Part shown: one piece after another, positions 31,097 through 42,358 of the stretch
Numbering within the stretch: the stretch's first letter is position 1
Layout: each line of letters begins with the position of its first letter
Assembly (NCBI GenBank): GCA_020310875.1
Contig: CM035413.1
Span: 186,157,855-186,221,854 of the forward strand
Length of the DNA stretch: 64,000 nt
Direction of reading: 5' to 3'
From: Ceratopteris richardii
Lineage: Eukaryota; Streptophyta; Polypodiopsida; Polypodiales; Pteridaceae
Position numbers and translations under genes: made by a program
Notes under the pieces: generated by a model
Database searches by the model: none
What the model was told of the DNA's origin: nothing
The model's input: only the letters and a program-made list of their open reading frames with translations

Positions 31097-31458
31097 ATAT
31101 ATAAAAGTTGGAAATGGAAACATTCAAATTTCTAGTAGAAGAAAATTCGACATGGTTGGAGCATTCTTTGAAGAAGGAAGCAGAACAATATCAGTTAGAT
31201 ACATCATTGGAATACAAAGAAAATAAAGAGCTAAGTTCAATAGTACAACCACTTAGTCAAATCAAGAAAAAGATGAAACAAATATGGAGACCTAAAGAAA
31301 GATTGGAATATCAAAATTTAATCTATCAACATAGCAAAATGAAACAAATACGGAGTCCAATGCAACCAATGACAAGGCAAAATCAATTAGCTTCATCACA
31401 GCTACAAATGTGCAGAATAGAAAAACAATTTGAACATCAAGAAAATAGATCAAAGTAA
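31097..31458 (+). pseudogene. Gypsy element G3: WxPK-like tail after second protease
   Basis: It is the continuation of G3 past the C2 insertion. The frame is rich in Lys, Gln and Glu and has KQIWRPKERLEY, followed by KQIRSPMQPM, which may be a decayed second copy. It sits where A and B have their WVPK-repeat region, which supports a shared post-integrase module. No third-ORF homology is seen after it. Function unknown. Confidence 0.55.
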
Positions 31459-32016
<558 letters not shown>

Positions 32017-32189
32017 TCTATTATTTTTCTTGAAGCACTAAGTAAGGAATAGGAGTGTGTGAATTATATTTTATTTTATTTTATTTTATATTTTTCATTT
32101 TTTATTTATATGTCAACATTCTTTCAAAACCCTTCCAACTACACTTAGGCAATAAAGAGAAAAAGACCTTGCTTCAGTGTGATGAGCAC

Positions 32190-33090
32190 AAAAAGAGTCT
32201 TTGAGAAGTGGACTTACAAAGATCTTAAAGGAGTGGATCCATCTATTTGTTATCATAGGATTCCAATGACCCCACATAACCCTCAAAACAAAGATTGTAC
32301 ACATACATTGATGTATATTTAGCCAAGATCAAAGAAGAAATAGATGAACTATTAGTGGTTAGATTTATATATGAAATTGAACACACAGAATGGGTTTCAC
32401 CATTGGTGGTAGTACCCAAGAAGAACACAAAACTTAGGGTTTGTATTAACTTAAAAAAGGTTAATGTAGCCACCATTCGTGATAGATATCCTTTACCCAT
32501 TACTAACCATCTTTTGGAAAGGGTAGCATTCAAGGAAGTATACAAATTTCTTGATGGGTTCTCGAGAGACAATCAAGTAGCCATCGCTATTGAGGACCAA
32601 CATAAAACTCCTTTTGCTATTGGGTGGGGAGTACATGCGTTTATGGTTATGCCATTTGGCTTGACAAACACCCCAGCTACTTTCCAAAGACTAATATTTC
32701 ATGTGTTCAAAGAATTTCTAAGGAAAAGCATGGAAGTCTACATGGATGATTGATGTACATAGTCTTCTCAACGAATAGATCATATACCCAATTTAAGGAA
32801 AATATTTGACAAGTGCAGACAATACAGAGTCTATTTGAAGCTAGAGAAGTGTGTTTTCATGGTAAAACAAGGTAAAAAATTAGGATATATTGTGTCTAAA
32901 AATGGTATCTCAATTGATGAAGATAAAATTAAGGTCATTATGGAATTACCTAGGCCTAAAAATGAAAAGGAGGAGCAAGATTTTATGGGGGCATTGTGGA
33001 TATTATCGACAACGCATCCACATGTATGCCGTAATTGCAAAACCATTATAGGGGCTATTGACTCAATTTTTTTGGATAGAAGAGTGTGAG
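32190..33090 (+). pseudogene. Gypsy element G4: reverse transcriptase
   Basis: The piece opens near WTYKDLKGVDPSICYHRIPMT, the start of RT in the A family. It continues with FIYEIEHTEWVSPLVVVPKK, NLKKVNVATIRDRYPLP, FLDGFSRDNQVAIA and MPFGLTNTPATFQRLI. The catalytic motif reads YMDD and is followed at once by a TGA. A frameshift lies near 32310-32325. The thumb (LEKCVFMVKQGKKLGYIVSKNGIS) continues to a stop near 33087. It is related to A, B and G3 but distinct. Confidence 0.85.
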
Positions 33091-33684
33091 AAAGCTTTTA
33101 ATGAATTGAAAAAAAGATTGAGTTCGATTCCAATTTTGAAAGTACCAAACTAGAATAAATCATTCCATATTAATGTGGATGCATCTAATCATGCCATTGG
33201 ATGTATCTTAACACAACCCCCGGATGAAGGAAAGCTAGATCAGCCAATAGCCTATGCCAGTAGACAACTAAATCAAGCAAAAAACAACTACACCACAATC
33301 AAACAAGAAGGCTTAGGGATGGTTTATGTTGTAAAGAAGTTTAGACATTACCTCCTAGCCACTAAATTTAAGTTCTTTATTGATCACCAAACTCTATTGT
33401 ACTTGGTCAATAAACCCTGTAATACGGGAAGGCTAGTGAGATGGTTTCTATTACTAATGGAGTTTGACTTTGAAGTAGTAGTAAAGAAAGGCAATACCCA
33501 TGCAACAACAAACCGCTTGTCTAGAATGATGCATGGAGAGCCACCCATGAGAGTAGTCGATGAGCTACCAAATATGTATTTATTCAACCTAGAACTATGT
33601 CCTAAATGGGCTGAAAAATTGATCCCTATACTCACTCATGGACCTAATCATAGGATCAATATGAACCATTGTAAAGAGTTCTAG
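33091..33684 (+). pseudogene. Gypsy element G4: RNase H
   Basis: The RNase H motifs are FHINVDASNHAIGCILTQP, PIAYASRQLNQAKNNYTTIKQEGLGMVY, FFIDHQTLLYLVNKPCNTGRLVRWF and NRLSRM. A TAG near 33151 lies just upstream. The frame stops at 33682 in the linker before integrase. Confidence 0.85.
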
Positions 33685-34630
33685 CAGACAAGAAACCTCC
33701 ACCTTGTGGCAAGCAATTTATACTTCAAAGACTCCAATAGAATACTTCTTAGATGTGTGGAAGATGAGGAAAGAAATGGTTTACTCAAGCAAGCCCCATG
33801 AAAACAAGTGGAGAACACATAAGGGTGTTAGTGGAACAACCCAAGAACTAAAAAGGTTAGGTGTGTATTGTTGGACATGCAAAAAGATGTGCACGAACAC
33901 ATAACTAATTGCCAAGTGTGTCAAGAGAATGCCCCTGATGAACATTCATCTTTATGATATTCCATGATTGCCCCTAAATGGAGTAAACCACTAGTCAATT
34001 TTTTGAAATCATATACTTACCCCAAAAGAGCAAGCACAGCTAGGAAACGAGCATTGGAAGAACAAAGCAAGGACTATGTAATTGTTGCAAAATAATTGTT
34101 TAAACACGGTAAGGATAGTCAATTATATGCATGAGGGAGAATACATGCCTATACTTGAAATGGCACATGAAAGAGCAAAAGGAGATCATCTTTTAGTCAT
34201 CAAAATTGTAAAAATGGTTCTCTTCACAGGCTTGTGGTGGACAACCCTACAATGGATAAAGCTATGTATGGAGTTGTGACGTACGTCAACAAACTAAGTA
34301 TCCAATACGACGTGATGATATGCCTTTAAGCCCAATTATTAGTGCACGAGCATTCTCAAAGTGGGGCATTGATTTCATTGGATTGATTAACCCCTAGCAA
34401 AAGGAACACATGTCAAATACATAATCATGCCTAAAGAATACTTAACAAAATGGGTAGAAGCATAATCCATTAGAAAAAATGATGCTCACACTATAGCTAA
34501 GTTTCTATTCAAAAACATATTCACTAGATTTGGACTACCTATTGAGATTGTAAGTGATAGAGGTACACAATTTATTAATGAAGTCATTGAGTCACTCATG
34601 AACGAATTTCTAGTGATTCATAAAAAATTC
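33685..34630 (+). pseudogene. Gypsy element G4: truncated integrase
   Basis: This is a highly damaged integrase. Readable parts are a zinc-finger remnant (MAHERAKGDHLLVIKIVKMVLFTGLWW), FSKWGIDFIGLINP, and IVSDRGTQFINEVIE with EFLVIHKK. It breaks off at about 34630 before the catalytic Glu, where an oppositely oriented gypsy protease segment begins. Several frameshifts and stops occur. Confidence 0.75.
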
Positions 34631-34631
34631 C

Positions 34632-35317
34632 TTAATCTTGTACAATTTGCAACTGGCAAATTAATGGTCGTCCTAGAATCATCTCGTACACATGATTTTT
34701 CCCAAAATTGCAAATGGCAAAAGTGTGCTCAATTTCTACAGCACAAGTGGTGAGAGATATCCCTTCTAGTAAGCCTAATGGCTTCTCAATGTGTCTGTCA
34801 ACCATTTGTAGCTTCATTCTCATAGGTCTTAGTGTCGGTTTACCCCATCATTTCCATAAGGCAATGGTAGCGATGGCTACTCCGGCACTTGAATCTAGGA
34901 TGGCTTTGGTGGTGTAATCTTGGTGGGTTATTGGAAGATAGGTATTACCCTCCTCTCCTTTGTTCATACCTCCAATTCTTGCCACGAGTATTTCTAACAC
35001 CCTCTTGTGTGAACCTTCTTGAGAGTAGGTGGTCCCTGTCTTTGGGAACTGCTACGTGCTTCCACAACTCAGGTTTATTTTTTTACAATTCTTCTAAAGT
35101 GAGATGACACTGCACTTTAGTGTTTTTAATCACTTCTGTGTTTCGAGGAATTAATGATTCTTCATTTTTTACTATAATAGTGGATGCTCTCATACTGATA
35201 GACTTAGCTTCCCAAGGTCTTGTGAACTAGGGTAATTCTTGAAAGGAATTAGATTCAAAATCTGTTTGTTCACTAAGTTCTTCTTCCTCTACATCGTCAT
35301 ATATAGAAGGTATGTCT
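34632..35317 (-). pseudogene. Gypsy fragment G6: gag end and protease (inverted)
   Basis: On the minus strand the order is the gag C-terminal linker (ESLIPRNTEVIKNTKVQCHLTLEEL), then a damaged protease (PRFKCRSSHR frame; original DSSA-like site), then MRMKLQMVDRHIEKPLGLLEGI and MILGRPLICQLQIVQD. All are close to element A residues around 11060-11700. It is intact where A has lost five bases after WGKP-LRP, so it is useful as a reference. It is bounded left by inversion with G4 and right by copia LTR 35318. Confidence 0.8.
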
Positions 35318-36351
35318 TGTTAGGAGATAGTTGGATACACTCCAGAAATGAGTTGGTGCTGCACAAATCCTGCTCTACACCTGCCAATGTTACTTCAGAT
35401 TACCTTAGTAGACACCTTTAGCTTCCCAAATATGCATTTGGACCCATAATGTGCTTTAGAGCATCACCTTCAAATAGTTGCATCAAAATAGACTACCTCC
35501 AAGTTTTAAGAGTTGTAAAAACTTTCTATTTATGGACTGTAACCTGCTCAGTGTTTCATTCAGTGCTCACTCACTGATTACAACTGACTCGAGAGCTTTT
35601 AGCCATATCTAATTGGACCCCTAAGCTTGCTATAGGAATTCATTTCACTAATTTAGGATGATTACATGCTGAGAAATAATCTTAACAAGTTAGGGGTGTA
35701 ATCTTGATATTTTAGGAGGATGACAGACAGTAGACATAGGTAGATTGTAATGAACATATCTCGCAGATCTCTAAACCAAATGGCGTGAAATGTGATAGCA
35801 TAGAACTAAAAGATCTAAGCTACATGTTCCAAATACATATATGCAGAGAACACCTCAAAACAAACTCATTGAAATTTAGAGTCTAGCAGCAGGTAATAGT
35901 GAACATGAGATAGTTGCATAATCTGAAACAAATGTGTAACATATTGAATGCATAATACAAAGGAAATGATGTAGGCTTACTCATACATGTGTGGGCTAAG
36001 TGTGCCCACAATCTTGAAGCTCAATGTGTCCTTGTTCTACTCTCTCTTTTACGACTAAAAGTCATGAACTTTTATAGATGAGTTCAAATTTGAATTTTGA
36101 ATCTGCCACCTAAAAATGATCCTATCTTTTAGGCTCCTAATCAATTTGATTCCAACCACTTGGTTGTTGTGAATTACAATTCTTAAAGATACGAGATTCT
36201 CTCTTGCTTTGCCTTTTACATTTATCTTGAGTTAAACTCAAGATATTTACAAGAGGTGTTCACATATCACTTATGAATATTCATGCTCAAGATATGAAGT
36301 AAACCTTTTGATCTTTTGGTCAAGCATCAAGGCTTGCCAAATGTACCAACA
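35318..36351 (-). repeat. 3' LTR of copia element C3 (1034 bp)
   Basis: It begins TGTTAGGAG and ends TACCAACA. It is the reverse complement of the C4 LTR at 61078-62108 with scattered differences. The five bases before it, TGTCT (AGACA on the minus strand), match the AGACA beside C4. A purine tract GAGGGGGAGC (minus strand, about 36352-36366) abuts it. Confidence 0.9.
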
Positions 36352-36382
36352 GCTCCCCCTCAAGCCTAAGATGCTTGAGTCT

Positions 36383-37399
36383 TCAATCCATAGGTATCTC
36401 TTGCATTCCAATCATTGATTTGAACCTGTTGAGTTTGCTTCCATCAAGTGCTTTGGTCATCATATCTGCACATTGCATCTGAGTAGACACATAAGACAAT
36501 TGTATTTCTTTGCTTGCTATTTTCTCTCTAACAAAGTGATAATGGACTTCTATATGCTTATTCATGGCATGAAAGATAGGATTAGCAGCTAACTACAAAG
36601 TACTCATATTATCTCCAAATATGTATGGGGTGCCAAAATCTAACCCTAAATTTGTATATAGGTTCTTGATCCACATTGCTTCCTGAGTTGCATTTTCCAA
36701 TCCTCTGTATTCAGCTTCAGTTGAAGAGAGTGCCACTGCGGATTGTTTCTTAGAAGACCAAGAAATGAGCTTTGTACCTACAAAGGATAAATATCCAGAT
36801 GTGCTTCTTCTATCATATTTTGATCCTGCCCAATCTGCATCAGTGAATAGCTTTACACTTAAATCATATGTATAAGGATAATACAATCCTCCATTCATAG
36901 TTCCCTTTAGATATTTCAATATCCTTTTTGCTACATCCATGTGAGGTTTTCTAAGAGTGTCCATAAATTGGCTAAGCACACTTACTCCATAGCAGATATC
37001 TACCCTAGTTAGGGTTTCATAATTCAAGCCTCCAACTAAGCTTTGGTAGCTTTTAATGTCTTCAATAGGTTCCCCTTCATAAGCACTTAACTTGTGATTG
37101 ACCTCCATGGGAGTACCTGCAACATTAGCATCCTGCATCTTGAACTTTGCAATTACATCTTTAACATACTTCCTTTGGGTAAGGAAGATCCCTTTATCTG
37201 TATAGACAACTTCTAATCCAAGAAAATAAGTGAGCAATCCTAGGTCACTTATCTTGAATTCTTCTTTCATTTGGGCTTTGATCTTCTTGATTCCATCTGC
37301 ATCATTACCTGTAAGAATAATATTATCTATATATACACATAGATATATAACTTCAGAGTTACTTTTCTTAGTGAAGAGTGAAGAATCTGCCTTGCTCAT
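36383..37399 (-). pseudogene. C3 reverse transcriptase C-terminus and RNase H
   Basis: It has LCVYIDNIILTGND, where the usual YVDD reads YIDN, and FKISDLGLLTYFLGLEVVYT, GTPMEVNHKLSAYEGEPI and SLVGGLNYETLTRVDICYGVSVLSQFM. RNase H motifs are FTDADWAGSKYDRRSTSGYLSF, ALSSTEAEYRGLENATQEAMW and IFGDNMSTL, then a stop at 36593 and KHIEVHYHFVREKIASKEIQLSYVSTQMQCADMMTKAL. The catalytic change and stops make it inactive. Confidence 0.9.
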
Positions 37400-37414
37400 C
37401 TTGAATCCTTTGTC

Positions 37415-38062
37415 CTACAAAATTGTAACCAATCTATGATTCCAAGCTCTAGGAGCTTGTTTGAGACCATAGAGAGCTTTTCTGAGTTTGCACACATACT
37501 CAGGATGTACATCATCAACAAATCCAGGAGGTTGTGCCATGTACACCTCCTCTGAAATCCAAACATTTAAAAAAGAATTTTTTACATCTAATTGATAGAT
37601 GTTCCAATTCCTTGAAGCAGATATGCTTATGAGGACTTTGATTGTTGGCATCTTTGCCACAGGAGAGAAAGTCTCCTCATAATCAATCCCTTGGGTTTGA
37701 ACAAACCCTTTAGCCACAAGTCTTGCTTTGTACATGTTTATTGATCCATCAGAATTCTTTTTTACCTTATAGATCCATCTAGATCCAATGATCTTCATGG
37801 ATTGGTTCTTGGGAACTAGGTCCCAAATCTGATTTTCTTGAAGTGCTTGTATCTCTTCCTCCATTGCTTTCTTCCATTCAGATTTCTTGTTTGCTTCTTC
37901 AAAGATATCCTGAGCAATACAGATTGAGTGTTTAGTGACTAGAGAGGTGTCATATCCATACCTTTCTGGCTTCTTCTTTTCCCTAGTTGATCTTCTTATT
38001 GTTTCTTGAGAGGATTCTACAATATCACTCAAGTCATCTTTTCTTTTCCTTTGTTGCTCCAT
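37415..38062 (-). pseudogene. C3 reverse transcriptase N-terminal half
   Basis: The frame contains EEANKKSEWKKAMEEEIQAL, IIGSRWIYKVKKNSDGSINMYK, ARLVAKGFVQTQGIDYEETFSPVAK, YQLDVKNSFLNVWISEEVYMAQPPGF and RKALYGLKQAPRAWN, all canonical for copia RT. It follows a Lys/Arg-rich linker. A frameshift near 37410 separates it from the second half. Confidence 0.9.
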
Positions 38063-38139
38063 GCCTTGAAGTTCCTCCTTGGTGTTTTCTGATCATCATC
38101 AGAATCACTTGAATCTTCACAGTGTTGACTATTTACCTT

Positions 38140-38806
38140 CTAGATTTTAGGAAAGTTTTCTTCTAGGTCATAAGGTAGTTCGACTTTTCTGCAATCATCT
38201 TCAAACCATGAGTTGTTTTCATCAAAGACAACATCTCTGCTAACAATAAAATGTTTAGTACTTGGATTATACAACCTGTATCCTTTTTTATTAAGATCAT
38301 AACCTATGAACACACATTTATCTGCCTTGGGATCCATTTTACCTCTGATCTGTGATGGAACATGGGCATAAGCTATGCACCCAAAAATTCTACAATGATC
38401 TAGGCTAGGCCTTCTTCCATTCCAAGCTTCATATGGTGTCATCCCATCCAATGCTTTAGATGGGAGTCTATTGATAAGATAGGTGGCTGTGGATACAGCC
38501 TCTACCCATAGGTAGTTGGGCAATTTCTTCTCATTGATCATGGACCTTGTTGCCTCTACAATGGTCCTATTCCTCCTTTCTGCTACTCCATTTTGTTCTA
38601 GAGTATATCTCTTGGTGATTTCTCTTTTGATGCCTCTATCTTGAAGATATGCATCAAACTCATGGGAGAAGTATTCTCCCCCTCCATCTGACCTTAGCCT
38701 CTTTAAAGTTTTCCCTATTTGGTTTCCAACAAGAGCAAGATATTTTTTGAAACAATTGAACACTTCATCTTTGTGTTTCATAAAATAAAGTATGGTCCAT
38801 CTGCTG
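38140..38806 (-). pseudogene. C3 integrase, truncated at its N-terminus
   Basis: The piece begins inside the catalytic core (SRWTILYFMKHKDEVF) and has RLRSDGGGEYFSHEF, LEQNGVAERRNRTIVEATR, LPNYLWVEAVSTATYLINRLP, NGRRPSLDHCRIFGCIAYAHVPSQ and KADKCVFIGYDLNKKGYRLYN. The SDGGGE and NGVAERRN motifs carry the second Asp and the Glu of the triad. Homology stops at about 38806, where the plus-strand remnant starts. Gag and protease of this element are absent here; C4 may hold them. Confidence 0.88.
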
Positions 38807-39467
38807 GTGTTGATGTTGTACAGTTAGCTCATGTGGAGCATGATGATACACTTGGTGTGGTAGAGCAAGACAACTCTTATGATACACAATGTATGCCAAA
38901 TCATACTAGCTCTCAATTTGCACAGCTAGACACATCCTTGGTTAAGAGGATGGTTGATTTAGATGTTGCGGAGTCAGATATTATGCAGTCATTCTTGGAT
39001 TCGCTCATGCCAGATGTTGACACAAATATGTAGGGACATGCTGGTCTTGATGATAGTGCTTTGGATGCCTTGGATATAGGCATGGTTGACATGCTTAGGT
39101 TAGCCAAGATATCACATGTTTTGTCAACATTCGGGAGTATGATGTACGAGTTGTTATGCTCAAGACTAGACATTACAGTTGCTATTGGAGCATTTGCACT
39201 TGGGGTTGTCAGTTGTTCGATGATTGACATAGGCATAGAGGGAGTGGGAGCTTTGCACGAACTTCATCAGTTCTTGCATCAGTCATATGTGAGCTCAACT
39301 CTTGTCGATTTGAGTCTAGAGCAGCTTGAGGTGCATGGATACACCTTGTTCGAGGCAGTTGGTGTAGGATGATATGTATGGGCTGAGATTTGGACTCTTC
39401 TTGTACATTAGTGTATAGTCCTACATCATTCTTTGTATGTCTCTCCACCTATGGTCACATTGACCCT
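38807..39467 (+). pseudogene. Unrecognised ORFs, possible copia RT/RNase H remnant
   Basis: Two plus-strand frames (to 39033 and 39061-39372) have no clear domain. A stretch near 39130-39200, FGSMMYELLCSRLDITVAIGA, resembles the copia thumb motif in which a Met-Tyr is followed by CTRPDI and AVG. A copia-like polypurine tract and LTR follow directly. I read it as the shortened 3' end of another copia element, with low confidence; the rest could be unrelated DNA. Confidence 0.35.
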
Positions 39468-39733
39468 TAAGTGGGATATTATTGGGTATGTAAGGGTCAT
39501 GTGACCTTACCCCCATATTCATATATATACATCATATATAGAGCATTGCCTCAAGAGAGATCATTATGTGGGTTTCGAGGCTCCCACACATTTGTGCACT
39601 TCTCTCCTCTCTTCTCTCTCCCTCCATCTCCTCCTTGCTTCTCTTGTTCTGCACACCAAAGCCCTTCACCCTTGTCCTCTTGATTGGCATCATATCCATA
39701 GTCTCTTGTTCCTCGGTTAGCTCTAAAACATTC
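39468..39733 (+). repeat. Candidate polypurine tract and LTR of a copia remnant
   Basis: TAAGTGGGATAT resembles the AAGTGGGAGA tract that precedes copia LTRs. TATTGGGTATG follows where TGTTGGG would be expected, then a TATATATA stretch at about 39523-39530 and a C/T-rich tail ending near ACATTCA at 39733. No second copy is present, so the ends are uncertain. Confidence 0.4.
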
Positions 39734-39734
39734 A

Positions 39735-40640
39735 CTTACCTTTGGTCACCTTGAGCCATTGGGATAGGTGGAATATTTGCTTGCGATTGTTGTTGTTCCT
39801 GTGTGTATTGTGGCGGCCTCCTTACAGGATACATATCACTTGGGTTCCTACGAGGGTGAGGACAATTATACAAACCATGACCACGTTCATTGCAATTGTA
39901 GCATGTATATTCTTGTGCTTATCTTCATTGTCCTCGATTTTGTTCCCTTTGTGGTCTATCTTGCTGACTCCTCACCAAGTTGAGTGTCAATTATTCTAAC
40001 TGTTGTGTGAGTTTTTGCAAGATATCTTGTTGTGAAGCTTCTCCATTCTCTACCTATGCATCTCATACAAGGGGAATAGCATCCATATGTTCTACTTTTT
40101 CAACCTTTGAAAACTAAAACTCTAATTTTCGACACTTCACTTTTGCTATCTCTAATGCTTCTTCAAAGGTCCCTGGAAATTGTGACTCCACCTTTTGTTT
40201 TAGAGAAGGGAAGAGTCCTGAGATGAATCTATCCCTTTTCAAAAATTGTGGAGCTAACTCGTTTGCCCCTAGGCTATTCTCCCAACTATTCCACACACAT
40301 TGAAACTTGGACTCATAATTTGAAAAGACTTCAAGAGTTACTTGCCTTAGTGAGAGAAACTGTTGCCATAATCCTTCTGTTGTATCCTTTTTGTCATATC
40401 GCACTATGAATGCTTCACGCACTGCTTCTCAACTTCCTGTTGCCTCCTTTGATAGGTTGTTGTACCATACTTTGGCTTCCTCCTTTAGGACTAGTGGGAA
40501 AGCCCTTAGCTTGATAGCTTCTTGATCCCTTTTCGCAATGAGGTACGCCATTTCTAAGTTGTCCAAAAACTTTGCAGCATCTTCATTGGATCTCCCATAG
40601 AAGTGTGGGAAGGTTGATGTCATGTTTGAACTTGAAGGTG
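39735..40640 (-). pseudogene. Gypsy fragment G7: gag
   Basis: On the minus strand the capsid domain reads STFPHFYGRSNEDAAKFLDNLEMAYLIA, IKLRAFPLVLKEEAKVWYNNL, a stop at 40429, then REAFIVRYDKKDTTEGLWQQFLSLRQ and FISGLFPSLKQKVE. A zinc knuckle CYNCNERGHGLYNC (Cx2Cx4Hx4C) follows near 39870-39910, then a Gln/Pro-rich stretch. It differs from the gag of A and H, so it is a third gypsy lineage in the window. No protease follows: the copia-like LTR starts instead. Confidence 0.85.
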
Positions 40641-41653
40641 GCTTCCTTATAGAACAATGAAGATCCAGAGGTCGAAGCCAAGGGTATACTCTAGAACCGA
40701 AAAGATAAATGATTCTTGAGATTCAATAAATTTTGCCAAACGCTCTGCCCCAAAATGATAGACTGTGTTGTTGGAAGAATATCTTGCTACTATATGTACA
40801 ATATCTTCCTACGGAATAGACTATGTGTTGTTGGAAGAATATCTTCCTACAGAAAAAAGGGGTCTTGGTTGATAAGGTTGATTGGGACGAATGGGACAAT
40901 TTTGGTTATTGGGATTTTGGAAATTCATTAAATTGACTTCCTCAATGGGTGCACCAAGTTATGAGAGGGGCACTAAAGAAATGGCCTCTAACACTCCTTT
41001 AGTACTCAGGATCATAAGCACGAATGGATGTGGTGGAAAGGAAGGGTTCTTAGCTCCTTACACATTCACTTCACACATATGCACACAAAAGAAAGAGCAC
41101 TCTTAGGGTAGGGGTGGTCGGCACTACCCTCTTAGCACCCACACAAAATGAAAATGCTCTTAGGACATGGGTGTTCCGCATTGTCCTCTTAGCATTCACA
41201 CTGGTAACACATACACATGTACATTCACTGTTACACCAAAATGCTCTTAGGACACAGGTGTTCCACACTACCCTCTTAGCATTCACACAACAAAAATTTA
41301 AATAAATAAACACAAGGAGCAAGATAAGCTTACTTCCCAATGGATATAAGCTAAAGGAAAATGGTGAGGATTCAGAAATGAGGGGAATGTAGAGAAGGAA
41401 TTAGAAGAAATAGAAAGTGGGAGATAGAAGAGGAAAGAAGAGATAATTGGATTCAAAAGGAAATAAAGCTCATATTACATGATATGGATACAGAGAATAT
41501 GGGATACATAAAGGAAGAGAGTGTCGCACCTCTCTTGTAGCCAAGATCTCCATTTCCAAAGGGATAGCACTATGATCACTACAGTGTTGATAGCATGTAC
41601 CTACACACCACTTCCTTGTTTTGAGGGCACCCAATGGGGCACTTTTATAGGCC
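40641..41653. other. Repeat-bearing stretch without genes
   Basis: About 1 kb lies between G7 and element B. It holds two near-copies of TGTGTTGTTGGAAGAATATCTT (40760-40860) and the tandem units listed separately. It may contain the leader or LTR of G7, but I found no convincing ends. Confidence 0.5.
41110..41290. repeat. Imperfect tandem repeats (CTCTTAGCATTCACAC units)
   Basis: The block AAAATGCTCTTAGGACA-(T/C)-GGTGTTCC...CCTCTTAGCATTCACAC appears at about 41149-41201 and 41229-41289, with a partial copy from 41113. Confidence 0.75.
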
Positions 41654-42358
41654 TGTAGCTCAGTGATGAGTAGCACCTCCTTTAATGTCAATCCGGGAAG
41701 ACGTGAGGATGGTATGAAGACCTCGAGCAAGTGAAGGCACAAGTGCGTGAGTGAGAAGCACACTAACATGCACACACATACACACACACGCGCACACAGG
41801 GTAAGACAAAGAGTGAGAAGCAATGGAGTTCTTTAGATTACTTTCAAAAAGCTCATACAAGTTTAGATCAATTACAAGCTAGCCCCAAAAATGAGCTCTC
41901 TAGCTCTATTTATAGTTTTTGACTAGGTTTTGGCCGTGTCCAGACCTAGTGTCCGGCCTAGTTAAAAATTAGGTTCTCTACCCTATTTGGAGGTTCAAAC
42001 GAAGTCTAAAAAATGTGAAAACTGACAGGTAGGTACTTCTAAAGCTCCTCAAGCTCAAGGACTCCTTGGCTTGCACAAAATGGAGCTACAAAACTATGAA
42101 ATGGTATTTACAATGGTTTTTAGTGATGAAAATCACTATTTTTGTAGGGGATTCTTCTAAAGATTTGACATACACTTCTTGGAGCTCCCTACTTGCTCCT
42201 TCTCCTTGTATGTCCACCTCTTTTATATGCGTAAGTGTCCTGAAAAAATATTGGCCTACTTGCCAGATCGTCGTTGACTGCTCTGTCTGCTTGTACTTTC
42301 TCTTCTCTCTGACTCCCTTCGTAAGCTTCCTTGCCTGGTGAGTCCTTCAGTTCCAACA
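41654..42358 (-). repeat. 3' LTR of element B (705 bp)
   Basis: It begins TGTAGCTCAG and ends TTCCAACA; it is the third copy of the A LTR. A C-rich run from 42359 is the polypurine tract on the minus strand. Confidence 0.92.
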
